Shown piece by piece: positions 43,299 to 53,693 of a DNA stretch of 64,000 nt. The stretch spans positions 124,001 through 188,000 of the forward strand of contig NZ_JAUKWQ010000003.1 of NCBI RefSeq assembly GCF_030504645.1, given 5' to 3'. Each line of letters begins with the position of its first letter. Position 1 is the first letter of the stretch. The stretch comes from Rhizobium oryzicola. Lineage in GTDB: Bacteria; Pseudomonadota; Alphaproteobacteria; Rhizobiales; Rhizobiaceae. The position numbers and the translations under genes were made by a program. The notes beneath the pieces were generated by a model. It ran no database searches. It saw only the letters and a list, made by a program, of their open reading frames with translations, and had not been told where the DNA came from.

Positions 43299-44196
43299 GC
43301 CACACCCTCCGTAAAAAGGGCAGGAGTATCTCAAGGATCTCCCCAGGCGCGGTTTCCGGCAGCATGTGCCCGCCTTCAAGGCCCTTGCCCGAGACGTCGT
43401 TCGCCCAATCTGCCCAGATATCAAGGGGCTCCCGCCCTCCGCCGTAGCGACGGCCCGCCTCCCAGAACACGAGCACCGGAACCGTGATCTTGCGCCGCTT
43501 GGCACGGTCAACCAGATCGTCCGCTTCATCCACCGTCGCGCCTGCCCGATAATCCTCGCAAATCGCGTGACGCACGGAAGGGTCGTCAAAGGCAATGCGA
43601 TAGTCTTCAATCGCTAACGGATGTAATCGCGCGATGCCCTGCGCCATTTTGTTGAGGCTCGAATCGAGGATCATGCGCGGATTGCCAGACAATAATGTTT
43701 CCGCCAACGGCTCTGGCTGCGCCAGCGCAAACCAGTGCCACGCGCCCATGCCAAAGGCCTTGCTGGAGCCCTCCCACATTTCCGGCGTTGGCACAACCGT
43801 CACTGAAACATAGGCTGTCACCGCCTCTGGGAAGTCGAGGGCCAGCCTGTACCCCACCCGGCCACCGCGGTCATGACCGACCACGGCATAATGGTGATGA
43901 CCCAGTTCCCGCATCATGGCATGCAGCTGGTTGCCCATCCATCGCTTCGACCCGCTGCCCGTTGAGGTTTGCAACACCCTGCTCCATCCGTAACCTGGGA
44001 GATCAGGCACCACAACCGTGTGGGAGCTGAGAAGATGCGGTGCGATCCTATGCCAGGCTGAGCGCGTTTCCGGGTATCCGTGAAGCAAAAGTACGGGTGG
44101 GCCGGAGCCGCCAACGAGCACTGCGAAATCTGTTTGAGGCAGCGTGACGCGCCGTTCCTCAAAGCCACTAAAGAGTGAGTTGGCGAGGCGCTTCAT
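43282..44196 (-). CDS. Alpha/beta hydrolase (haloacetate dehalogenase/epoxide hydrolase-like)
   Basis: 304 residues. Seen: oxyanion region LLLHGYPETRSAWHRIAP, nucleophile elbow GHDRGGRVGYR with D109, and a C-terminal GGHMLPETAPGE carrying the catalytic His. An Asp nucleophile with this neighbourhood places it with fluoroacetate/haloacetate dehalogenases and epoxide hydrolases rather than serine esterases. Substrate unknown. Its end overlaps the LysR start, so they are probably co-transcribed; the preceding dehydrogenase gene is 190 bases away. Confidence 0.85.
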   Translation of the reverse strand: MKRLANSLFSGFEERRVTLPQTDFAVLVGGSGPPVLLLHGYPETRSAWHRIAPHLLSSHTVVVPDLPGYGWSRVLQTSTGSGSKRWMGNQLHAMMRELGHHHYAVVGHDRGGRVGYRLALDFPEAVTAYVSVTVVPTPEMWEGSSKAFGMGAWHWFALAQPEPLAETLLSGNPRMILDSSLNKMAQGIARLHPLAIEDYRIAFDDPSVRHAICEDYRAGATVDEADDLVDRAKRRKITVPVLVFWEAGRRYGGGREPLDIWADWANDVSGKGLEGGHMLPETAPGEILEILLPFLRRVWHAPSA

Positions 44197-44386
44197 GGCA
44201 CGATATCCTCCGTTTGACTTGCTTCCTCCGGATTTCGGAGAGCCTTCGTCTTGCTATGTCGCTCCAAATGCCTTGTTTTTCTACAGCCTTCTTCGTCGGG
44301 AATTTGTTGGGCGTAATGTTGCCACGCGACCCGTTGAGAGGGCGCGTTGGGGGGCGGTTCCTTAATGCCGATTCTTTATTGCTGCC

Positions 44387-45787
44387 TCAGTATTCGCTGC
44401 CGGGAAGAACCTTGCCCGTGTTGAGGACATTATGAGGGTCCAGCGCGTGCTTGATCTTCCCCATTAACGCAAGTTCTTCCGGCGTTCGGGAGAGCTTGAG
44501 GTAGGGTTTCTTCACGAGACCAATGCCGTGCTCGGCGGAGATCGTGCCACCTTCCTTGGCGACGAGGTCGAACACAAGTTCGGTAATTGCCTTGTACGGC
44601 TGGTTCGTGCCTGCAGACGGGATGTTGCAGACGAAATGCAGGTTGCTGTCACCGATATGGCCATAGCTGAGACCGATCGCGTCCGGCCATCGCTCGCTCA
44701 CCGCGGCCTCGACCGCTTCGACCAGCCGTCCGGCTGCACTGGTCGGCACCCCGACGTCGAAGGCCGTCGTCGGTCCCATCAGCTTTCCATATTCGGAGAC
44801 GCTTTCCCGCACCGCCCAGAGATCACGCGCTTCCCGATTGGAGGCTGGAAGGATCGCATCAGAAACCCATCCCTTCTCCAGTGCTTCACCGAGCACGGTC
44901 TCCAGCAGCATCCTGTTGTCCTCTGCGTTTCGACCGCCGTTCTCGATGAGCACATAGATGCCGTGTTGTTCGCTGAAGGCGCGGCGAAGGCTCGGCAGAC
45001 GACCCGTCATGAAGTCATAGAAGCTGGGCCACATGACTTCGAACGAGGTGAGCGCGGCGCCGAGATGCTGCCGCGCACTTTTCAGCAGTTCGAGCATGGA
45101 CGGAAAATCGGGGCAGCCACAAAAGGCGGTGGCGAGATCGGCGGGCTTTGCCTGCAGGCGCAGGACTGCGCGGGTGATCACGCCCAGCGTTCCTTCCGAG
45201 CCGATGAACAGTTGCTTGAGGTCATAGCCGGCATTGTTCTTCAGCATCTTGTTGAGCGATGTGATGATCGTGCCGTCCGGCAGCACGACTTCCATACCGA
45301 GCACGTGTTCGCGCGCCATGCCGAAGCGGATAACGCGGTTGCCACCGGCATTGGTCGAGAGGTTGCCGCCGATCAGGCAGGAATCGCGGGCGCCAAGATC
45401 GAGTCCGAGGAACAGCCCGGCATCTTCTGCAGTCCTTTGTGCGACGCCGAGCGGGACGCCGGCCTGCACCGTCATCGTCGCCATCACGGTGTCGATCTCC
45501 TCGATCGCGTTCATGCGGTCGAGCGACAGCGCCACGCCGCCTTCGATGGGCCTTGCCCCACCGGCAAGACCCGTCAGGCCACCCTGCGGCGTCACTGGCA
45601 CCTTGTGCTGATGGCACAGACGCAGTGTCTTGGACACATGCTCCGTTGTTCGCGCACGCACCAGTGCCAGCGGCCTGACAGGCGTCATGCCGGACCAGTC
45701 GTTGTGATACCGTGCAGGGATGTCATCACCGAAGAACACGTCAGGACCCAGCTCGTTCTTCAGGCTTTCCAGGAAGTCATGCGTCAT
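44387..45787 (-). CDS. FAD-linked 2-hydroxyacid dehydrogenase (GlcD/D2HGDH family)
   Basis: 466 residues. Seen: FAD-binding type 4 domain with VPVTPQGGLTGLAGGARPIEGG at about 63-84, LGLDLGARDSCLIGGNLSTNAGG, FGMAREHVLGMEVVLPDG and KNNAGYDLKQLFIGSEGTLGVIT; and a C-terminal FAD-oxidase domain with YGHIGDSNLHF and the conserved GGTISAEHGIGLVKKPYL His region. Oxidises a D-2-hydroxyacid to the 2-oxoacid. Follows the aminotransferase gene by 94 bases. I infer it handles hydroxy-acid forms linked to the 2-oxoacids of that step. Confidence 0.92.
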   Translation of the reverse strand: MTHDFLESLKNELGPDVFFGDDIPARYHNDWSGMTPVRPLALVRARTTEHVSKTLRLCHQHKVPVTPQGGLTGLAGGARPIEGGVALSLDRMNAIEEIDTVMATMTVQAGVPLGVAQRTAEDAGLFLGLDLGARDSCLIGGNLSTNAGGNRVIRFGMAREHVLGMEVVLPDGTIITSLNKMLKNNAGYDLKQLFIGSEGTLGVITRAVLRLQAKPADLATAFCGCPDFPSMLELLKSARQHLGAALTSFEVMWPSFYDFMTGRLPSLRRAFSEQHGIYVLIENGGRNAEDNRMLLETVLGEALEKGWVSDAILPASNREARDLWAVRESVSEYGKLMGPTTAFDVGVPTSAAGRLVEAVEAAVSERWPDAIGLSYGHIGDSNLHFVCNIPSAGTNQPYKAITELVFDLVAKEGGTISAEHGIGLVKKPYLKLSRTPEELALMGKIKHALDPHNVLNTGKVLPGSEY

Positions 45788-45881
45788 GGTCGTCTTCTCC
45801 CGAATTCCGACGAAGTTGATGCTGGGATCGTTCAGTAATATCTAATTACCGGCTGCAATCTGGCTGCAGCCGGCGTGAAGA

Positions 45882-47087
45882 CTAACGCAGAGCCTCGACC
45901 ATGCGGTCAACGGCGGTCTTCAAACGTTCCTGGTCGCGGAAGACGCAAAGCCGGATAAAGCCCGCAGACGAACTGCCGAACAGATGCCCCGGGGCGAGGC
46001 CGACACGCGCCTTCTCCAGTATCATCGAGCAGGCTTCGCGCGCATCCGGCACGCCCGCCAGTCCGAAGAAGGCATACATGCCGCCCTTGGGCTTTTCCGG
46101 AAGCGTGATGGAATTGATCTGCGACAGGCCATCATAGACGATATCGAGACCTGTCTTTATACGCTGACGGATATCGGCCACCAGCGGCTCGCCCTGTTCG
46201 AGGGCTGCAACCGCTCCCGCCTGGATCATCGCTGCCGTGCCGCTGTTGATATACTGGGTCATCGCGGCGATCTGGTCCGCCACGCTGTTCGGGTGCGTCA
46301 GCCAGCCGACGCGCCAGCCGGTCATCGCCCAGGCCTTGGAGAAGCTGTTGATGGTCATCACGCGGTCTTCGTCGTCGGCAATGGGCATCATCGACGGCGC
46401 CACGTCGCCGTTGAAATAGATGCGGCCATAGACCTCGTCGGAGATGATCCAGATGCCGGTGCGGCGGCTGAATTCGAGCAGCGCCGCCATTTCTTCCGCA
46501 CTGGCGGTCCAGCCGGTCGGGTTGGAGGGTGTCGACAGGAAGATGGCGCGGGTGCGGGCGTCGCAGGCGGCAAACAGCCGGTCGAGATCGAGCTTCCAGT
46601 CCTTGTCGAAATCCAGCGCCACCGGGCGCGGTTCGGCACCCAGCAGGTGGATGGCATTATGGATGTTCGGCCATTGCGGCGCGACATAGACGACATTCGT
46701 GCCGACTTCTGCAATCAGGGCCAGTGCGATGTAAAGCGCCTGCATGCCGCCGGGCGCCACCGTCGAGCGGGTCATGGCGATTGGCTTGCCATAAAGGCGT
46801 GATTGGTAATCGCTGATCGCCGTCTTCAGACGGTCGGCGCCACGCATGTCCGGCACGTAGAAGGTCTCGCCATCGTCTAGCGACTTTTTGGCGGCGTCCC
46901 GGATGAAGGAGGGCGTTATCATGTCGCCTTCGCCATACCAGAGCGCGATGACATCTTCGAGCGACCGTGCCCGCACAGCCATGGCTGCAATGTTTTCCGT
47001 ATGCAGGTCCTTGATCTGGTCACGAATGCCGCTGAAGGCGGTCAGCGCCTGGTGTTTGGCCACGATCTTGTTGTCCATCAAAGACAT
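45882..47087 (-). CDS. PLP-dependent aminotransferase, class I/II
   Basis: 401 residues from ATG 47087 with AGGGAGAAGAAC upstream; the frame is open to 47384, but that region overlaps the M20 gene. Seen: APGGMQALYIALALIAEVG, Asn-Pro pocket STPSNPTGW at 185-193, SDEVYGRIYF at 217-224 (PLP Asp and Tyr), and NSFSKAWAMTGWRVGW with the Schiff-base lysine K251. Fold type I aspartate/aromatic-aminotransferase-like. In context it would deaminate the amino acid released by the two M20 hydrolases. Confidence 0.93.
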   Translation of the reverse strand: MSLMDNKIVAKHQALTAFSGIRDQIKDLHTENIAAMAVRARSLEDVIALWYGEGDMITPSFIRDAAKKSLDDGETFYVPDMRGADRLKTAISDYQSRLYGKPIAMTRSTVAPGGMQALYIALALIAEVGTNVVYVAPQWPNIHNAIHLLGAEPRPVALDFDKDWKLDLDRLFAACDARTRAIFLSTPSNPTGWTASAEEMAALLEFSRRTGIWIISDEVYGRIYFNGDVAPSMMPIADDEDRVMTINSFSKAWAMTGWRVGWLTHPNSVADQIAAMTQYINSGTAAMIQAGAVAALEQGEPLVADIRQRIKTGLDIVYDGLSQINSITLPEKPKGGMYAFFGLAGVPDAREACSMILEKARVGLAPGHLFGSSSAGFIRLCVFRDQERLKTAVDRMVEALR

Positions 47088-47131
47088 GTTCTTCTCCCTA
47101 GTCTTGTTGTCTGCCCGCTGTGGGACATTGT

Positions 47132-48538
47132 TCATGTGTTTGGTTGTCCGAGGTCGTGGTACAGCCCTGCCATGATGGCGAGTCCCTCGCGGACGATCGA
47201 GACAGGCAGGTGCTCGTTGGCGGCATGCTGCAGGCAACCCGGATAGGAATGCGGTATCCACACGGTCGGCAGGCCGAGCTGGTCCGAAAAAATGTTGTTG
47301 GGCAGTGAGCCGCCGAGGTTCGGCAGGATGGCTGGCGCTTGGCCGGTGGTTGCCTCGATTGAAGCTGCCACACGTTTCACCCATGGGTGATCCGGATCCA
47401 GGCGGCTTGCGGGGAAGATCGCGTCGGAGGGGTCGGTCACGACGACGCGGTCATAGCCTGCCTCCTTCAGAACGCGTCGCACAGCCGGCACCACGGCCTT
47501 GTAGTCAACGTTGACCGGAAACCGCAGCTGCATGCGCGCCCGGGCGCGCGGTGGTATGGCATAGAGCGGCTGAGCAAGGTTGCCGCATTCCATTTCCATC
47601 ACCTCGAAGGATGACCAGGCAAACACTTTTTCCTCCGCCGAAAGACCAGGTTCGCCCCACCAGTCTTCGATCGCAGGATCTCCGGCGGCAGGCTCGATAT
47701 GGCAACGCGACAAGGCATCGCGCACATTCTGCGGGATGTGGCCCGGTGCCATTTCCGGCACCTTGATCTGTCCGGTACGGCTGACGAGTTCGGTGATCGC
47801 GTGGCAAAGCTCAATGCCGGGATTGGCGAGCAGCCCGCCCCAGTTGCCCGAATGCTGGAAATCTTCGCGTGCATTCACTTCCATGTGGAAAGAAAGGCCG
47901 CCGCGTGCGCCAAGAAAGATCGTCGGCTGGTTCAGCGCCAGTCGCGGCCCATCGGAGGCGATCAGGACGTCGGCTTTCAGTAGGTTGCTGTTGCGGGCGC
48001 AGACCGTATCTAGCCCCGGCGAGCCGGATTCCTCGCCCATCTCAATCAGGTATTTGAGGTTGAAGCCTAGCGCGCCGCGCACCGCCAGCACGGACTCGAT
48101 GGCCGCCATGTTGATCGAATGCTGGCCCTTGTTGTCGGCGGTGCCGCGACCATACCAAAGGCCGTCGCGTTCGGTCATCTCGAAGGGCGAAAGTCCCTGC
48201 GCCCATTTCCCATCGAGACCGGCAACGACGTCGCCATGGCCGTATTGCAGGATCGTGAGGAAAGACGGGTCCTCGATACGTTCGGCGAGCAGGAAGGGGC
48301 CGGGCGCCGCCTCGTCCTCCAGCAGGCGTGTGGTAAAGCCCATGCGGGCGAAATGCGGCTGCATCTCATCTGTCAGGTAGCGCACAAGATCAGGCTTGTG
48401 ATCGGCTAGGCGGCTGGCTGAGGGAATGGCGACGCGCCGACGCATCACGGCTTCGAACGTGCCGTCCTTAAGTTGCCCGATGGCCTTCGCAATTGCCTCC
48501 TGTCGGGTCGAGGTCACGGCGTTCATTGCATTCTCCAT
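47132..48538 (-). CDS. M20-family metallopeptidase (dipeptidase-like)
   Basis: 468 residues. Seen: LQYGHGDVVAG (His and Asp ligands), WYGRGTADNKGQHSIN (bridging Asp), YLIEMGEESGSPGL (catalytic and ligand Glu), and the C-terminal His in YPGCLQHAANEHLP; the dimerisation domain lies between about 215 and 330. Similar to the M20 dipeptidase/carnosinase-like branch. Cytoplasmic. It precedes the aminotransferase and follows an ArgE-like gene by 18 bases. ATG 48526 is an alternative start. Confidence 0.9.
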   Translation of the reverse strand: MENAMNAVTSTRQEAIAKAIGQLKDGTFEAVMRRRVAIPSASRLADHKPDLVRYLTDEMQPHFARMGFTTRLLEDEAAPGPFLLAERIEDPSFLTILQYGHGDVVAGLDGKWAQGLSPFEMTERDGLWYGRGTADNKGQHSINMAAIESVLAVRGALGFNLKYLIEMGEESGSPGLDTVCARNSNLLKADVLIASDGPRLALNQPTIFLGARGGLSFHMEVNAREDFQHSGNWGGLLANPGIELCHAITELVSRTGQIKVPEMAPGHIPQNVRDALSRCHIEPAAGDPAIEDWWGEPGLSAEEKVFAWSSFEVMEMECGNLAQPLYAIPPRARARMQLRFPVNVDYKAVVPAVRRVLKEAGYDRVVVTDPSDAIFPASRLDPDHPWVKRVAASIEATTGQAPAILPNLGGSLPNNIFSDQLGLPTVWIPHSYPGCLQHAANEHLPVSIVREGLAIMAGLYHDLGQPNT

Positions 48539-48556
48539 GTCAGTCTTCTCGTGTCA

Positions 48557-49708
48557 TCAATCATCGCAGCAGCTTTCGGCAAGGCGGTCGAGGAAGGTGA
48601 CGCAGCGCTCCAGTTCGGCGATCTCGATTCCCTCGTCCGGCTGGTGCGCGTCGGCGATGTCTCCGGGGCCGATAACGAAGGAGGGCGTGCCGTTGATCTG
48701 GAAGATGCCGGCCTCGGTGCCATAGGAGACATAGCGGGGAGCTGGCCTATCCAGGAGGTCGAGGAGCTGCCGCGTCTGTGTTTCGGCTTCGGGCTTCAGA
48801 CCGGGAATGCGCGCCTGAACCTCGATCGAAATGCCGCAATCCGGGTCAACCGCTTTCATAGCCGGCTCGATCACCTCGCGCGCATAGCGCTTGATACGCT
48901 CCAGCACGGCAAGATCATCCTCGCCGGGAATGATGCGCATTTCCCAGAAGAAATCACAGGCCTCGGCGACGATATTGCCGTGCAGGCCGCCCTTGATCTG
49001 GTTGACCTGGATCGTCGAATAGGGTGGATCAAGGCCGTCGAACTGTGGCCCGCTGCGCATATCAGCACGGATACGGTTGATCTCGCCGATCAATTCGGCG
49101 GCCGCCATGACGGCATTGACGTAGCGATCGGGCTGCGACGAATGGCCCGGCTTGCCGCGGACCCGCGCCCAACCGATCAGGCCGCCCTTGTGCGCCGAAA
49201 CGAGATCCATGCTCGTTGGTTCGCCTATGATCGCCATGCGGGGGGCAAGCTTGCTCTTGCCGATCCACTCGGCCATGTCGCCGACGCCGGTGCAGCCCAC
49301 CTCCTCGTCATAGGAAAAGGCCAGATGGACGGGGCGTTTCAACGGGCGTGCAGCGATGCCGTGCAGAGCGGACAGGCAGCAGGCCAGAAACCCCTTCATG
49401 TCCGTTGCGCCCCGGCCGATGACCCGCGAGCCGCTCGTCCTTAGGATCCAGGGATCGCCCGTCCAGGCCTGACCGGCGGTCGGGACGACATCGGTATGGC
49501 CGCTGAACACAATGCCCCCCGGCGCATCTGGACCGATGGAGACGAGTAGGCTTGCCTTGTTCCCTTCGGCATTTGGGAAGCGCCGCAGCCTTGTCCCGAA
49601 AGGAGAAACAACCGCTTCGATGTGGTCCAGCAGGGCGAGATTGGATTCGGCGCTGACGGTTGGGAAGGCGACAAGTTGGGCAAGTTGGCGGGTCAGGTCA
49701 GACGACAT
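48557..49708 (-). CDS. M20-family deacetylase (ArgE/acetylornithine deacetylase-like)
   Basis: 383 residues. Seen: IVFSGHTDVVPTAGQAW (His and Asp), GRGATDMKGFLAC, FSYDEEVGCTGV (Glu pair), IIGEPTSMDLVSAHKG and the C-terminal ADAHQPDEGIE ligand His. The ArgE-type signature suggests cleavage of an N-acyl amino acid. The start overlaps the DppF-type ATPase by 11 bases, so it is in the importer operon. A role in arginine biosynthesis is unlikely in this setting. Confidence 0.92.
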   Translation of the reverse strand: MSSDLTRQLAQLVAFPTVSAESNLALLDHIEAVVSPFGTRLRRFPNAEGNKASLLVSIGPDAPGGIVFSGHTDVVPTAGQAWTGDPWILRTSGSRVIGRGATDMKGFLACCLSALHGIAARPLKRPVHLAFSYDEEVGCTGVGDMAEWIGKSKLAPRMAIIGEPTSMDLVSAHKGGLIGWARVRGKPGHSSQPDRYVNAVMAAAELIGEINRIRADMRSGPQFDGLDPPYSTIQVNQIKGGLHGNIVAEACDFFWEMRIIPGEDDLAVLERIKRYAREVIEPAMKAVDPDCGISIEVQARIPGLKPEAETQTRQLLDLLDRPAPRYVSYGTEAGIFQINGTPSFVIGPGDIADAHQPDEGIEIAELERCVTFLDRLAESCCDD

Positions 49709-50720
49709 GATTCAACTCCTGAGCCTTCAGTTCCTCGGCAAAATGGCAGGCGGAGAAACGCATCTCTCCCGTTTCGCGCAGCATTGGTCGTTCAGCGGAA
49801 CACAACTCCCGCGCCATTCCACAGCGCGGGTGAAAATGGCAGCCGGACGGTGGATGCAGTGGCGAGGGCATCTCGCCCTTGATGGCCGTAAACGCGCGCT
49901 TCTTGGGTTCGAGAGTCGGGATCTCCTTGAGGAGCGCGCGCGTATAGGGATGATGCGGATTGGCAAACAGAGCCTCGGTCTCCGCCAGTTCCACGATGCG
50001 GCCGAGATACATGACGGCAATGCGATCGCAGAAGTTCTCGATCATGCCGAGATCGTGGCTGACGAAGATGTAGGTGAGATCGAGATCGCGCTTCAGCTCG
50101 ACGAACAAATTGAGGATCTGCGCCTGGATCGAAACGTCGAGCGCGGCCGTCGATTCATCGCAGACGAGAATGCGCGGCTTGACGGCAAGCGCCCGGGCAA
50201 TGCCGATGCGCGCCCGCTGGCCGCCGGAAAACTGATGCGGATAGAGGTCACGGCTGGCAGGGTCGAGACCGACGCGGCGCATCAGATCGCAGACATAGGC
50301 GAGCATGTCGCCCGCCCGTATGATGCCATGCACGACGGCGGCTTCCCCGATGATCTCCATCACCCGCTTGCGTGGATTGAGCGATGCCGTTGCATCCTGG
50401 AACACCATCTGGATCGACAGGCTTGCCTTGCGGCGTTCCGCTTCCGACATGGTGGCAACATCCCGGCCTTCGAGCAGGATGCGGCCTTCGGAGGGCCGCA
50501 GGATGCCGGAAATGATGCGGGCGAGGGTAGACTTGCCGCAGCCGGATTCACCGACCAGGCCGACGATTTCCCCCGGGCGGACGTCCAGGTTGACGTCGTC
50601 TACCGCGCGGACGACCTGCTCGGAATTCTGTCGGGTGAGCATGTCGGCGATGCGCTGGGCGAAATCCGGTGTATTGCGGAACTGGCGGGACACAGCGTCG
50701 AGTTTCAGGATCGGCTGCAT
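49698..50720 (-). CDS. Peptide-type ABC importer ATPase (DppF/OppF), second system
   Basis: 340 residues from ATG 50720, four bases after the DppD stop. Seen: Walker A GESGCGKST, FQDATASLNPR, signature FSGGQRARIGIARAL, Walker B ILVCDESTAALD (a Ser replaces the usual Pro after DE), SHDLGMIENFCDR, and C-terminal PSGCHFHPRCGMARELC. The DES variant is seen in some family members and is not expected to abolish activity. Confidence 0.92.
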   Translation of the reverse strand: MQPILKLDAVSRQFRNTPDFAQRIADMLTRQNSEQVVRAVDDVNLDVRPGEIVGLVGESGCGKSTLARIISGILRPSEGRILLEGRDVATMSEAERRKASLSIQMVFQDATASLNPRKRVMEIIGEAAVVHGIIRAGDMLAYVCDLMRRVGLDPASRDLYPHQFSGGQRARIGIARALAVKPRILVCDESTAALDVSIQAQILNLFVELKRDLDLTYIFVSHDLGMIENFCDRIAVMYLGRIVELAETEALFANPHHPYTRALLKEIPTLEPKKRAFTAIKGEMPSPLHPPSGCHFHPRCGMARELCSAERPMLRETGEMRFSACHFAEELKAQELNHVV

Positions 50721-50724
50721 GATC

Positions 50725-51716
<992 letters not shown>

Positions 51717-51720
<4 letters not shown>

Positions 51721-52640
51721 TGGGTGAACCTCGGATTGAGCACCGCCCGCAGGCGGTCGCCAACCAGGTTGATCGATACGACGATCAGAACCAGGGCAAT
51801 GCCGGGGTAGGTGGAGATCCAGTAGTTGCCGGAGAGCAGAAAGCTATAGCCGGTGGCAATCAGCATGCCGAGCGATGGCTGAGTTACGGGAACGCCGACG
51901 CCCAGATAGGAGAGTGTCGATTCGAGCGTGATGGCGTGCGCCACCTGTACCGTGGAGACGACGATCAATGGCGGAATGCAGTTGGGTAGCATATGCCGCA
52001 CAAGGATCCGCCATTGCGGCATTTCAAGACAGCGGGCAGCGGCAATATAGTCCTTGTTCTTTTCGACCAGCGCGGAGGCGCGCACGGTTCGGGCGTAGTA
52101 GGCCCATTGCACGAAGACCAGCGACAGCACGACCTTGTCGAGACCCCGTCCGAAGACAGTCAAAAGGACGAGCGCAATCAGGATCGAGGGGAAGGATAGT
52201 TGCAGGTCAACAATGCGCATGATCAGTGCATCGAAGCGCCCGCCGATATAGGCGGAGAGAACGCCGATCAAAGCTCCGATCACGCTGGCGATCAGGACGG
52301 AGGCGATGCCGACCCCGAGCGAGACGCGCATGCCGTACATGATGGTCGACAGCATGTCGCGGCCCTGATCATCGGTGCCGAGCCAGGCGGTTGCGCCGTT
52401 GCCGAGCGCCGAGCCGGGCGGCAGCATGTTGTCCATGATGTCGAGCTGCATCAAATCATACGGGTTTTGCGGCGCAATCAGCGGTGCGAGAAGCGCGATT
52501 GCGACCAGCGTGATCAGGACAGCAAGTCCGATGGCCGCTTCCGGGCTCGCCACGAGATCGCGAACTTGACGCAGCAGCAGGCGCTCGCCTTTGGCAACGG
52601 GCGGCAAGGTCAGCGGTGTAGTGGGGGTGATTTCGCTCAT
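51717..52640 (-). CDS. Peptide-type ABC importer permease (DppC/OppC), second system
   Basis: 307 residues. Seen: AAIGLAVLITLVAIALLAPLIAP, WLGTDDQGRDMLSTIMYGMRVSL (DppC hallmark), DLQLSFPSILIALVLLTVFG and the coupling loop AAARCLEMPQWRILVRHMLPN. Starts three bases after the DppB-type gene ends. Confidence 0.93.
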
Positions 52641-52643
52641 GGC

Positions 52644-53621
52644 TTACTCGTTCGGGCCGCTGAGCCTGACACGCGGATCGAGCGCGACATACAGGAAATC
52701 GACGATGAGATTGATGACGACAAAGATCACAGTGGTGACCATGAGGTAGGCGACGACCACAGGTCGATCGAGGCGGTTGATCGACTCGATCAGAAGCTTG
52801 CCCATGCCGGGATAGGCGAACACCGTTTCGATGACGACGGTGAAGGCAATCATCGCGCCGAACTCCATGCCGAGAATGGTGACAACAGGGATCATCATGT
52901 TCTTCAAGAGGTGCAGCCGGATAATACGGAATCTGCTCAAGCCCTTGGCGCGGGCAAAACGGATGTATTCCTGCGTGATGATCTCACGGGTGCCCGCTTC
53001 GCAGAGTCGGACCACGAGAGATGCCTTGTAGAGCGCCAGGGTGAGGGCAGGGAGGATGAGATGGCGCCAGCCTTCGACCGAGAAGATCGACAGCTCCATG
53101 CCAAGGACATTCGTCGTGGGTCCGCGTCCTCCGGCCGGCAGCCAGCCGAGATAGACGGCGAAGAACAGGATCAGCATCAGGCCAATCCAGAAATTCGGCA
53201 GCGAAAAGCCGAAGATCGATGTCGACATGATCGCCCGGCCGGCGATCGAGTTCGGCCGCAAACCGGCGATGACGCCGAGCGGGACGCCGATCAGCACTGA
53301 AAAGACAAGCGCCAGCACCGCCAGTTCGATGGTCGCGGGCAATCGTTCGCCGATCACGGCCAAGGCCGATTTGCCGTAGACGAAGGAGGCGCCGAGATCG
53401 CCGTGCAAAGCATTGCCGATGAAGGTGGCAAACTGGACGGGCAGCGATTTGTCCAGCCCGAAACGGACGGCCAGCGCTGCCCGCTCCGCCTGATCCGCAT
53501 CCGGACTGGCCAGCATGTCGACCGGGCTTCCGAGCGCGAAGACCGCGAAAAATACCAGCACAGCCATGGTGAACAGCACCAGCACAGACTGTCCCAGTCG
53601 GCGTATCAGATAGGCGATCAT
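52644..53621 (-). CDS. Peptide-type ABC importer permease (DppB/OppB), second system
   Basis: 325 residues. Seen: MIAYLIRRLGQSVLVLFTMAVLVFFAVFALG, ALAVRFGLDKSLPVQFATFIG, the coupling region IRFARAKGLSRFRIIRLHLLKN and VIETVFAYPGMGKLLIESINRLD. Channel partner of the DppC-type permease. Confidence 0.93.
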   Translation of the reverse strand: MIAYLIRRLGQSVLVLFTMAVLVFFAVFALGSPVDMLASPDADQAERAALAVRFGLDKSLPVQFATFIGNALHGDLGASFVYGKSALAVIGERLPATIELAVLALVFSVLIGVPLGVIAGLRPNSIAGRAIMSTSIFGFSLPNFWIGLMLILFFAVYLGWLPAGGRGPTTNVLGMELSIFSVEGWRHLILPALTLALYKASLVVRLCEAGTREIITQEYIRFARAKGLSRFRIIRLHLLKNMMIPVVTILGMEFGAMIAFTVVIETVFAYPGMGKLLIESINRLDRPVVVAYLMVTTVIFVVINLIVDFLYVALDPRVRLSGPNE

Positions 53622-53693
53622 TTGTTTCTGGTCCGGTATAGGTGTCGCAGAATGCCCGCAGCCAATTCGGCGGCGGGCTCGCAGGAGGCGCGG

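Noticed and set aside
44528..45838. 436-codon open frame on + opposite the FAD-linked dehydrogenase
   Set aside because: Antisense shadow; the - strand frame has complete FAD-oxidase motifs.
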